Shown: positions 56,936 through 64,000 of the stretch, piece after piece
Numbering within the stretch: position 1 is the stretch's first letter
Layout: every line of letters begins with the position of its first letter
From: Ancylobacter gelatini
GTDB lineage: Bacteria; Pseudomonadota; Alphaproteobacteria; Rhizobiales; Xanthobacteraceae
NCBI RefSeq assembly: GCF_022601675.1
Contig: NZ_JAKVIL010000012.1
Location: forward strand, 1 to 64,000
DNA: 64,000 nt
Direction of reading: 5' to 3'
Notes under the pieces: model-generated
Seen by the model: the letters and a program-made list of their open reading frames with translations, nothing else
What the model was told of the DNA's origin: nothing
Database searches by the model: none
Translations under genes and position numbers: made by a program

Positions 56936-58309
56936 ATGACCGATGCACCGCGACGCCCGTCCAAATCCCGCCCGTCCAAACCCGCTTCTGCCGCCCCGGG
57001 CCGAACGCCTCCCGACCTGCCGGGCCTGTCGGCGCGGCGCGCGGCGGTGGACGCTGTTCTGGCGGTGCTGGAGAGCGGCCGGCCGCTGGAAGAGAGCCTC
57101 GATCGCCTCACGCGGGAGCTGGAGGAGCGCGACCGCGCGCTGGCGCGGATGATCGCCGCGACCGTGCTGCGGCGGCTCGGCACGCTGCGCGCCCTGCTGC
57201 GCGCGGTGATGGAGCGCCCGCTGGCCGAGCGCGCGCGGCGCGCCGAGATCATCCTGCTGGCCGGCGCCGCGCAGATCCTGATGATGGACGTGCCCGACCA
57301 CGCCGCGGTCGCCACCAGCGTCAGCCTTGCGGGCGAGGTTGCCGCGACCGCCGGCTTCAAGGGCCTGATCAACGCCGTGCTGCGCCGGATCGCGCGCGAG
57401 GGAGCCGCCGCGCTTGCCGCGCTGCCCGAGCCGCCGCTGGACCTGCCGCTGTGGATGGTCGAGGGCTGGAGCGCCGCCTATGGCGCGGACGAGGCGATGC
57501 GAATCGCGCAGGCGCTCGGCACCGAGGCGCCGCTGGACATCACCGTGAAATCCGACCCGCAAGGGTGGGCGGAGCGGCTCGGCGGCCGTCTGCTGCCGAC
57601 CGGAAGCATCCGCCTGTCGGAGGCCGGCAATGTCACGGCGCTGCCGGGCTTCGACGAAGGCGCGTGGTGGGTGCAGGACGCCGCCGCCGCGCTGCCGGCG
57701 CGGCTGATCCATGCCCGGTCGGGCATGAGCGTGGCCGATATGTGCGCCGCGCCGGGCGGCAAGACCGCCCAGCTCGCCAATGCCGGGGCCGTTGTGACGG
57801 CGGTGGACCGCTCCGGCTCCCGGCTGAAGCGGCTGCGGCAGAACCTCGCCCGGCTCGGCCTTGAAGCGACCATCGTCGAGGCTGACGCGGCCTCCTGGGA
57901 GGGCGGGCCGTTCGACGCCATCCTGATCGACGCCCCCTGTTCGGCCACCGGCACCATACGCCGCCACCCGGACGTCGCCTGGACCAAGGGGCCGGGCGAC
58001 ATTGCCAGCCTCAAGGCGCTCCAGTCGCGCCTGCTGCGCCACGCCGCCAACCTTTTGAAGCCGGGCGGCATCCTGGTCTATTCCACCTGCTCGCTGGAGC
58101 CGGAGGAGGGCGAGAAGCAGATCGAATCGCTGCTCGCCTCCCGCGCCGACCTGTCGCGCGATCCGGTTCGCCCCGGCGAATGCGGCATCGCCCCCGAATG
58201 GATCAACGCGGCGGGCGAAGTGCGCACGCTGCCGGTCCACCTGCCGGACCCCGACCCGCGCCTTTCCGGGCTCGACGGCTTCTTCGCGGCCCGGCTGCGC
58301 CGCGCGTGA
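56936..58309 (+). CDS. rsmB: 16S rRNA (cytosine-967-C5) methyltransferase RsmB
   Basis: A 457-aa m5C RNA methyltransferase. The N-terminal NusB-like domain spans about residues 35-165 (ARRAAVDAVLAVL). The Rossmann domain carries CAAPGGKTAQLA, DRSGSRLKRL, DAPCSATGTIRRHPD (PC motif) and STCSLEPEEGE (TC motif, second catalytic Cys). A basic N-terminal tail precedes. The order rsmB, heparinase-like, purH is conserved in Hyphomicrobiales. Confidence 0.93.
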   Translation: MTDAPRRPSKSRPSKPASAAPGRTPPDLPGLSARRAAVDAVLAVLESGRPLEESLDRLTRELEERDRALARMIAATVLRRLGTLRALLRAVMERPLAERARRAEIILLAGAAQILMMDVPDHAAVATSVSLAGEVAATAGFKGLINAVLRRIAREGAAALAALPEPPLDLPLWMVEGWSAAYGADEAMRIAQALGTEAPLDITVKSDPQGWAERLGGRLLPTGSIRLSEAGNVTALPGFDEGAWWVQDAAAALPARLIHARSGMSVADMCAAPGGKTAQLANAGAVVTAVDRSGSRLKRLRQNLARLGLEATIVEADAASWEGGPFDAILIDAPCSATGTIRRHPDVAWTKGPGDIASLKALQSRLLRHAANLLKPGGILVYSTCSLEPEEGEKQIESLLASRADLSRDPVRPGECGIAPEWINAAGEVRTLPVHLPDPDPRLSGLDGFFAARLRRA

Positions 58310-58434
58310 GCGAGAGTACCCGGGACAACCCGCCCTCGCCGGCGGGACGGCTGGACGTGCGTTCCCGCTTGGCTAAGCTGGTGGCATGGGGACGCCCGCG
58401 CGACACACGCCCGGAAACAGGGGATAAGCCACTG

Positions 58435-60153
58435 ATGGCCCGCGATTTCTACGCGGATCGTGCGCGTGTCGCGCGATTCGCGACGGATTTCGGCTGGCGC
58501 CGCCTTTGCGTGCGCGCGATGCGCCATCCGTTGGTTCGCTGGTTCACGCCGCCGGTCTCGGTGCCCTCGCGCCTGCTGTTCGCCCCGCATGATCTGCGCA
58601 CCGGCGATCCCACCCGCGCGCACGAATTCTATGCCGGCCGCTTCGCCTTCGCCGGCAAGGTGGTGACCACCGACGGCGCCTCGCCATTCGAGATGGATCC
58701 CCCCTCGCGCGAATGGGCGGAGGAGCTGATGAGCTTTTCCTGGCTGCGCCATCTTCAGGCCGCGGGCACGCCGATCGCGCGGGCCAATGCGCGGGCGCTG
58801 GTCGGCGACTGGATTGCCGCCCGGGCGCATCTCGATCCCGCCGCCGCCGCGCCCGATGTCGCCGCGCGCCGGGTGATCAGCTGGCTGACGCAGGCGCCGC
58901 TGATTCTCCAGTCGGCCGACGCCATCTTTCATCGCCGCTTCCTGCGCAGCCTCGCCGCGCAGGTGCGCTATGTGCGCAGCGTCCAGCGCTATGCCCGCGA
59001 CGGGCGGCCGCGCCTGCTCTGCGCGCTGGCGCTGTGCTTTGCCGGCCTGTGCATGGCCGACCAGCCGCGCCTGCTGCGCTCCGGCCAGCGCCGGCTGGTG
59101 GAGGAACTGGAACGGCAGGTGCTGGCCGATGGCGGGCATGTCGGGCGCGATCCCGGCGCGCTGATCGAGCTGCTGCTCGACCTGCTGCCGCTGCGCCAGA
59201 GCTTCGCGGTGCGCCATCTGCCGCCGCCGCCGGCACTGCTCAACGCCATCGACCGCATGATGCCGATGCTGCGCTTCTTCCGCCATGTCGACGGCTCCTT
59301 CGCGCATTTCAACGGCATGGGGCCGACCCCGGCGGACTGGCTCGCCACCGTGCTCGCCTATGACGATGCGCGCGGCCGGCCGCTGTCGAACGCGCCCTAT
59401 TCCGGCTATCAGCGCATGGAAGCCGGCGGCACGGTGCTGATCGCCGATACCGGCGCGCCGCCGCCGATCCCGGTCAGCCACGAGGCCCATGCCGGCTGCC
59501 TGTCCTTCGAACTGTCGAGCGGGCGCAACCGGCTGGTGGTCAATTGCGGCATGCCCGCCACGGGGCGCGAGGGCTGGCGCGCCACCGCCCGGCAGACCGC
59601 TGCCCATTCCACGGCCGTGATCGAGGAGGCATCCTCGTGCCGTTTCGTCGCCGGAGGGCTGATGAAGCGCATATGCGGCACGCCGGTACTGGAAGGCCCG
59701 GCGGATCTGCGCATCGACCGCGCCCTGCGCGGCGGGGCCGATGTGCTGCTGGCGAGCCATGACGGCTATGCGCGGCGCTTCGGCGTGGTGCACCAGCGCT
59801 CCTGGCGGCTTTCTCCCGATGGCGGGCGGCTCGATGGCGAGGATCTGTTCCGGGTGGCGCAGGGCGAGGAATTCGCCAGCGACCAGCACGAGGGCTACGC
59901 CATACGTTTCCATCTGCACCCGCTGGTGCGCCCCGCGCGCGCGGCGGACGGGCACACCGTGCTGCTGCATTTGCCGGATGGCGACGACTGGGCGTTCACC
60001 GCCCCGGAGGCCGCGGTCAGCATCGAGGAGAGCATCATGCTTGCGGCCAATGGCGGCGCGCGGCGGACCGAGCAGCTTGTCATCGTCGGGCACGCCCGCC
60101 AGACGCCGCGCGTCTCCTGGACCTTCATGCGGGTGCAGGGCCTCACGGGCTAG
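58435..60153 (+). CDS. Heparinase II/III-like protein
   Basis: A 572-aa protein with an N-terminal alpha/alpha toroid (RTGDPTRAHEFYAGRFAFAGK, FSWLRHL) and a C-terminal heparinase II/III beta-sandwich (AHAGCLSFELSSGRNRLVVNCG, AAHSTAVIEE, HEGYAIRFHLHP). The true substrate is unknown; no signal peptide is evident, so it may not be a secreted lyase. Start choice: ATG at 58435; a GTG at 58306 would overlap the rsmB stop as GTGA and add 43 residues, so coupling is possible. Confidence 0.83.
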   Translation: MARDFYADRARVARFATDFGWRRLCVRAMRHPLVRWFTPPVSVPSRLLFAPHDLRTGDPTRAHEFYAGRFAFAGKVVTTDGASPFEMDPPSREWAEELMSFSWLRHLQAAGTPIARANARALVGDWIAARAHLDPAAAAPDVAARRVISWLTQAPLILQSADAIFHRRFLRSLAAQVRYVRSVQRYARDGRPRLLCALALCFAGLCMADQPRLLRSGQRRLVEELERQVLADGGHVGRDPGALIELLLDLLPLRQSFAVRHLPPPPALLNAIDRMMPMLRFFRHVDGSFAHFNGMGPTPADWLATVLAYDDARGRPLSNAPYSGYQRMEAGGTVLIADTGAPPPIPVSHEAHAGCLSFELSSGRNRLVVNCGMPATGREGWRATARQTAAHSTAVIEEASSCRFVAGGLMKRICGTPVLEGPADLRIDRALRGGADVLLASHDGYARRFGVVHQRSWRLSPDGGRLDGEDLFRVAQGEEFASDQHEGYAIRFHLHPLVRPARAADGHTVLLHLPDGDDWAFTAPEAAVSIEESIMLAANGGARRTEQLVIVGHARQTPRVSWTFMRVQGLTG

Positions 60154-60264
60154 GCGGGAGGCCGTGCGCGTGGTTTGCCGGGCTGCATTGCCGCGCGGGA
60201 CGGTTCACGCGGGGGCGTGGACGTGGTACGCGGCCTCAATCCCGCAACAGACCCGGCCGCATCC

Positions 60265-61869
60265 ATGTCCACCGACGCTACTGCCCCCGATATCCGCCCC
60301 ATCGCTCGCGCCCTGCTGTCGGTTTCCGACAAGACCGGGCTGGTGCCGTTCGCGCAGGCGCTCGCCGCCCATGGGGTGGAGCTGGTCTCCACCGGCGGCA
60401 CCCGCAAGGTACTGGCCGAGGCCGGGCTGAGCGTGCGCGACGTCTCCGACCTCACCGGCTTTCCCGAGATGATGGACGGACGGGTGAAGACCCTGCACCC
60501 CAACGTCCATGGCGGTATCCTCGCCATCCGCGCCGATGCCGGCCATTGCGCCTCGATGGACGCCCACGGCATCGTGCCGATCGATCTGGTGGTGGTGAAT
60601 CTCTACCCGTTCGAGGAGACGGTGGCGCGCGGCGCGGGTTTCGACGAATGCGTCGAGAACATCGATATCGGCGGCCCGGCGATGATCCGCGCCGCCGCCA
60701 AAAATCATCACGACGTCACGGTGGTGGTCGATCCTTCCGCCTATGAGACCGTGCTGACCGAGATCAGCACGCTGGGCGGCACCACCGGCATCACCCGCCG
60801 CAGGCTGGCGCAGGCGGCCTATGCCCGCACCGCCTCCTATGACGGGGCGATCGCGAGCTGGTTCGCGAGCGTGGAGGGCGACGCCGCCCCGGCCGGCCGG
60901 GTGTTCGGCGGCCGCCTCGCCGAGGCGCTGCGCTATGGCGAGAACCCGCATCAGGAAGCCGCCTTCTATATTGGCGGCACGGCGCGCGCGGGTGTGGCCA
61001 CCGCGCGCCAGCTTCAGGGCAAGGCGCTGTCCTACAACAACCTCAACGACACCGACGCCGCCTTCGAGGCGGTGTCCGAGTTCGACCCGACCCGGGCGCC
61101 GGCAGTGGTGATCGTCAAGCACGCCAATCCCTGCGGCGTGGCGGAAGGGTCGACACTGGTCGAGGCGTACCGCAAGGCGCTGGCCTGCGATCCGACCTCC
61201 GCCTTCGGCGGCATCGTGGCGCTGAACCGCACGCTGGACGCGGAGGCCGCCCGCGCCATCGTGGAAATCTTCACCGAGGTGATCGTCGCCCCGGACGCGA
61301 CCGACGAGGCGATCGAGATCGTCGGCTCGAAGAAAAACCTGCGCCTGCTGGTCACCGGCGCCCTGCCGAACCCGCGCGCGGGCGGGCTTGCCGTCAAGTC
61401 GCTGGCCGGCGGCCTCTTGGTGCAGTCGCGCGACAATGCCGTGGTAGACGACATGGAACTCAAGGTCGTGACCAAGCGGGCGCCGACCAATTCCGAACTC
61501 GCCGACATGGCCTTCGCCTTCCGCGTCGCCAAGCATGTGAAGTCGAACGCCATCGTCTATGCGAAGGACCTCGCCACGGTCGGCATCGGCGCCGGGCAGA
61601 TGAGCCGGGTCGATTCGGCCCGCATCGCCGCGCGCAAGGCGCTGGACGCCGCCGAGGCGGCCGGCCTTGCCGAGCCGCTGACCAAGGGCTGCGTGGTGGC
61701 CTCCGACGCCTTCTTTCCGTTCGCCGACGGGCTGATCACCGCCATCGAGGCCGGCGCCACCGCCGTGATCCAGCCGGGCGGCTCGATCCGCGACGCCGAT
61801 GTGATCGCGGCGGCGGATGCGGCCGGCATCGCCATGGTCTTCACCGGGGTGCGCCACTTCCGGCATTGA
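60265..61869 (+). CDS. purH: Bifunctional AICAR transformylase / IMP cyclohydrolase
   Basis: A 534-aa enzyme for the last two steps of purine synthesis. The N-terminal MGS-like IMP cyclohydrolase domain has [19 protein letters not shown] and [16 protein letters not shown]. The C-terminal formyltransferase has RYGENPHQ and the catalytic KH in VKHANPCG. The start [10 protein letters not shown] at 60265 is chosen because the upstream frame lacks family similarity. A strong bidirectional terminator follows. Confidence 0.97.
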   Translation: MSTDATAPDIRPIARALLSVSDKTGLVPFAQALAAHGVELVSTGGTRKVLAEAGLSVRDVSDLTGFPEMMDGRVKTLHPNVHGGILAIRADAGHCASMDAHGIVPIDLVVVNLYPFEETVARGAGFDECVENIDIGGPAMIRAAAKNHHDVTVVVDPSAYETVLTEISTLGGTTGITRRRLAQAAYARTASYDGAIASWFASVEGDAAPAGRVFGGRLAEALRYGENPHQEAAFYIGGTARAGVATARQLQGKALSYNNLNDTDAAFEAVSEFDPTRAPAVVIVKHANPCGVAEGSTLVEAYRKALACDPTSAFGGIVALNRTLDAEAARAIVEIFTEVIVAPDATDEAIEIVGSKKNLRLLVTGALPNPRAGGLAVKSLAGGLLVQSRDNAVVDDMELKVVTKRAPTNSELADMAFAFRVAKHVKSNAIVYAKDLATVGIGAGQMSRVDSARIAARKALDAAEAAGLAEPLTKGCVVASDAFFPFADGLITAIEAGATAVIQPGGSIRDADVIAAADAAGIAMVFTGVRHFRH

Positions 61870-61890
61870 GGCGGTTGCTTCTCGGCCAAT

Positions 61891-61921
61891 AAAAAAGCGG
61901 GGCAAGGTGCCCCGCTTTTTC
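61891..61921. terminator. Bidirectional rho-independent terminator between purH and ompW
   Basis: Stem AGCGGGGCA (61896-61904) with TGCCCCGCT (61908-61916), loop AGG, preceded by A6 and followed by T5. It can terminate both convergent transcripts. Confidence 0.92.
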
Positions 61922-61956
61922 GTGTCCGGTATCTGGCGCGATCGAAAGCGGCGCGA

Positions 61957-62655
61957 TCAGAAGCGATACGTCACGCCCACGCCGATCAGCCACGGGTTGA
62001 GGTCGGCCTTGCCGTTCAGGGCGGCGCCGGCGACGTCGATGTCGAAATCCGGCTCCAGGAAGATCTTCTTCACGTCGACGTTGAAGCCCCAGTGCTCGTC
62101 GATCATGTAGTCGAAGCCGGCCTGCAGCGCGAAGCCCCAGGCGCCCTTGACGTCGATGTCGGTGGCGGCGCCTTTGGCGGACTGGTCGAAGAAGAAGGTG
62201 TAGTTCACACCGGCGCCGACATAGGGCTTGAACGCGCCGAAATCGGTGAAGTGGTACTGCAGGGTCAGGGTCGGGGGCAGCAGCCACACCTCGCCGACCT
62301 TGCCGAGCGCGTCGATCGTGCCGGCGCCGCTGATGTCGTGCGGCGTCACGGCGAGAATGAGTTCGGCCGCCCAGTTCTTGGTGAAGTAGTAGGTGATGTC
62401 GAGTTCCGGCACCACGGCATCGGAATAATCGAGGTCCGAGCCCGGGATCTGGTCCACCGAGCCGCTATCGGTCGGCATGACGTAGAGCGCGCGGACGCGA
62501 ATCTGCCAGGGGCTCTGCTCCTCGACCACCGGGATCACCGGCGCCTTGTAGACCGGCGTCGACACGTCGGCAGCGCCCGCCGCGTGAAGGCCGCCAGACG
62601 TGGCGAGAGCCGCCACGGCGGCCAGGCTGGAAATCGCGAAACGATGCATCGACAT
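61957..62655 (-). CDS. ompW: OmpW-family outer-membrane protein
   Basis: A 232-aa precursor with a signal peptide ([15 protein letters not shown]) and an eight-stranded beta-barrel. It has [64 protein letters not shown], and the terminal aromatic F in VGVTYRF. OmpW forms a narrow hydrophobic channel. AGGGG precedes the ATG. An FNR-type box lies 84 bp upstream, consistent with oxygen control seen for ompW in enterobacteria. Confidence 0.93.
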   Translation of the reverse strand: MSMHRFAISSLAAVAALATSGGLHAAGAADVSTPVYKAPVIPVVEEQSPWQIRVRALYVMPTDSGSVDQIPGSDLDYSDAVVPELDITYYFTKNWAAELILAVTPHDISGAGTIDALGKVGEVWLLPPTLTLQYHFTDFGAFKPYVGAGVNYTFFFDQSAKGAATDIDVKGAWGFALQAGFDYMIDEHWGFNVDVKKIFLEPDFDIDVAGAALNGKADLNPWLIGVGVTYRF

Positions 62656-62738
62656 GAAGCAACCCCTTTGAATCCCCCGGGCCGGATGCGTGTCATCGGG
62701 CCGCCACGCATTCCTCGCGCCATCGACCTCACGCGGGA

Positions 62739-62752
62739 TTGATCCACGTCAA
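62739..62752. promoter_or_regulatory. FNR/FixK-type box upstream of ompW
   Basis: TTGATCCACGTCAA matches the alphaproteobacterial Fnr/FixK consensus TTGAT-N4-RTCAA. It sits 84 bp before the ompW start in the 326-bp spacer shared with the divergent glutamate dehydrogenase, so it may affect either. The rest of the spacer shows no gene. Confidence 0.7.
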
Positions 62753-62981
62753 CGGCGTGCGCGTGCGCCGCGCCGTGTGACCATCCGGCAACAATCGCGC
62801 GGGGCGTGTTGTCATTCGGCTGAGGGGTATAAGCTGCAACCATAGGCCCGGCCGATCCATGAAGGCCAAGAGGCTGCCGCCGTGTTCTGGCAGGCCGGAA
62901 ACATGTCCGGCGCCGGGACCGGACGGCGCGAGTGATTCGAGCATGTTGCCGTCGGGGCATGCTCCAAGGGAGGTGCAGATC

Positions 62982-64000
62982 ATGGGTGTCGAAGGTTTCC
63001 TCGCCAGCGAGGACGAACGCGTTGCGCGCCAGCTTGTCGAGCAGGCCGACCTGATCCTTCAGGCGGTGGACGACGAGGTTCCTGTGCAGTTCGCCAGCCG
63101 CCTGTTCGGGCGCGCGGTGGCCGAGGATGTGCGGCTCTACACGCCTCATGAACTGGTCGCGCTGGCGCGCCTCGCCTTCGACGACCTGAAGCAGCGCCGC
63201 CCCGGCGGCGCCGATATCCGCCTGCACCAGCCGGCCGCCGTCGAAGGCGGCGAGCGGCTGGCAAGCGTCACCGTGGTCGAGATCGTCAATGACGACATGC
63301 CGTTCCTGCTCGATTCGGTCACGGCGGCTCTGAACGCGCGCGGTCTCACCGCCTCGCTGGTGGTGCATCCGATTCTGGCCGTGGAGCGCGACGGGGACGG
63401 CGTGCTGCAGGGCGTCGCCGCGCCGGGCGAGAAGCTGGCGGGCCGGATGCGGCGCGAGAGCCTCATTCACATCCACGTCCCGCGCGTCGAGGACGCGGCG
63501 GAGCGCGACGCGCTGGTCGCCGAACTCGGGGCCGTGCTCGGGCAGGTGCGCTCGGCGGTCCATGCGTGGCAGCCGATGATGAAGGAAGTGGCCGCCGCCG
63601 TCACTGAACTTCGCGAGGCGCCCGCCACCGTGCCGCGCGAGGAGGTCGAGGAGGCCGTCGCCTTTCTGGAATGGCTGCTGGACGGCAATTTCACCTTTCT
63701 CGGCTCGCGCAATTACGACGTGGCGGAAGCTGCCGCCGGCCGCCCGAGCCTTGCCAGTTTCCGCCGCCGCATGACCGACGCGCTCGGCCTCTTGTCGGAT
63801 TCGGACATGCGGCTGTTCCGCCCGCCGGTCGATGACAGCGAGGCGGTGAGCGCCGACCTGACCCAGGTTCTCGCCGCGCCGAGCCCGCTCATCGTCACCA
63901 AGTCGCGCACGCTGTCGCTGGTGCACCGGCGGACCTGGATGGATGTGGTGGTGGTGAAGCGCTACGATTCCGAGGGCCGGGTGCGCGGCGGGCTGTGCAT
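62982..64000 (+). CDS. NAD-specific glutamate dehydrogenase, large type, N-terminal part
   Basis: 339 codons are visible before the window ends. The sequence matches the N-terminus of the about 1,600-aa NAD-GDH family: MPFLLDSVTAALNARGL, then LIHIHVPRV, EEAVAFLEWLLDGNFTFLGSRNYD. The enzyme oxidatively deaminates glutamate to 2-oxoglutarate in catabolism. GGGAGG lies 8 bp before the ATG. The catalytic domain is outside the window. Confidence 0.9.
   Translation, partial: MGVEGFLASEDERVARQLVEQADLILQAVDDEVPVQFASRLFGRAVAEDVRLYTPHELVALARLAFDDLKQRRPGGADIRLHQPAAVEGGERLASVTVVEIVNDDMPFLLDSVTAALNARGLTASLVVHPILAVERDGDGVLQGVAAPGEKLAGRMRRESLIHIHVPRVEDAAERDALVAELGAVLGQVRSAVHAWQPMMKEVAAAVTELREAPATVPREEVEEAVAFLEWLLDGNFTFLGSRNYDVAEAAAGRPSLASFRRRMTDALGLLSDSDMRLFRPPVDDSEAVSADLTQVLAAPSPLIVTKSRTLSLVHRRTWMDVVVVKRYDSEGRVRGGLC

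Noticed and set aside
60154-60264. Possible purine or ZTP riboswitch before purH
   Set aside because: I could not find the conserved ZTP (pfl) or purine aptamer elements in the 111-bp spacer.
62535-63926. Minus-strand frame opposite NAD-glutamate dehydrogenase
   Set aside because: The plus strand carries the conserved GDH N-terminus with a strong ribosome-binding site, and the minus frame also overlaps ompW.

Overview
The window is high-GC chromosomal DNA from an alphaproteobacterium. Markers of this are CobW next to a WD40 protein, 3-hydroxybutyrate dehydrogenase next to a patatin, the order rsmB / heparinase-like / purH, a large NAD-glutamate dehydrogenase, and an FnrL-type TTGATCCACGTCAA box. 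Order Hyphomicrobiales, perhaps Xanthobacteraceae, is my inference from content; there is no rRNA, tRNA or other taxonomic marker. I saw no insertion sequence, prophage, CRISPR array or tRNA gene.

1-14 kb: oxalate and glyoxylate metabolism. Glyoxylate carboligase (gcl) and the first codons of hydroxypyruvate isomerase (hyi) diverge from an IclR-family regulator. Next come two formyl-CoA:oxalate CoA-transferase paralogs, oxalyl-CoA decarboxylase and two paralogous GntR/FCD regulators, all on the minus strand, then two OFA-family (OxlT-like) oxalate/formate transporters on the plus strand. Together they import oxalate, activate it, decarboxylate it to formyl-CoA and recycle CoA; gcl/hyi feed glyoxylate carbon toward glycerate. 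A shared 15-bp operator-like motif occurs before both GntR genes and both transporters, and three repeated 15-bp boxes lie between gcl and iclR.

14-30 kb: mixed chromosomal genes. These are NUDIX hydrolase, class D beta-lactamase, methyltransferase, thiC with a TPP riboswitch, lytic transglycosylase, CDF transporter, KDG-type kinase, LprI-like protein, aminotransferase, double GNAT protein, methionine aminopeptidase, RadC, AprI/Inh-like protein, 2-hydroxyacid dehydrogenase, EamA transporter and a MarR regulator.

30-39 kb: a divergent catabolic island. On the minus strand a packed six-gene set encodes an ABC importer, a cytosine-deaminase-type amidohydrolase, an FAD oxidoreductase and a flavodoxin-fold oxidoreductase. 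On the plus strand lie RidA-like, creatininase-like and Ldh_2-family genes. The divergent spacer holds repeated GCAGCGA half-sites. The substrate is unknown; a nitrogenous heterocycle is the best guess.

39-52.5 kb: zinc and metal homeostasis with interspersed housekeeping genes. Two Zur-like boxes precede a His-rich one-pass membrane protein, ZnuC, ZnuB and a ZnuA with a His-Asp repeat. A COG0523 GTPase, a WD40 protein, a NicO/RcnA-type transporter with a DUF1007 protein, and a Fur-family regulator (Zur) with a His-rich N-terminus follow. Acetoacetate decarboxylase, an orphan ATP-grasp protein, asd and ispG are interspersed.

52.5-64 kb: 3-hydroxybutyrate dehydrogenase with a patatin, an RluA-type pseudouridine synthase, glucokinase, rsmB, a heparinase II/III-like protein, purH, ompW behind an FNR-type box, and the start of NAD-glutamate dehydrogenase, cut by the window end.
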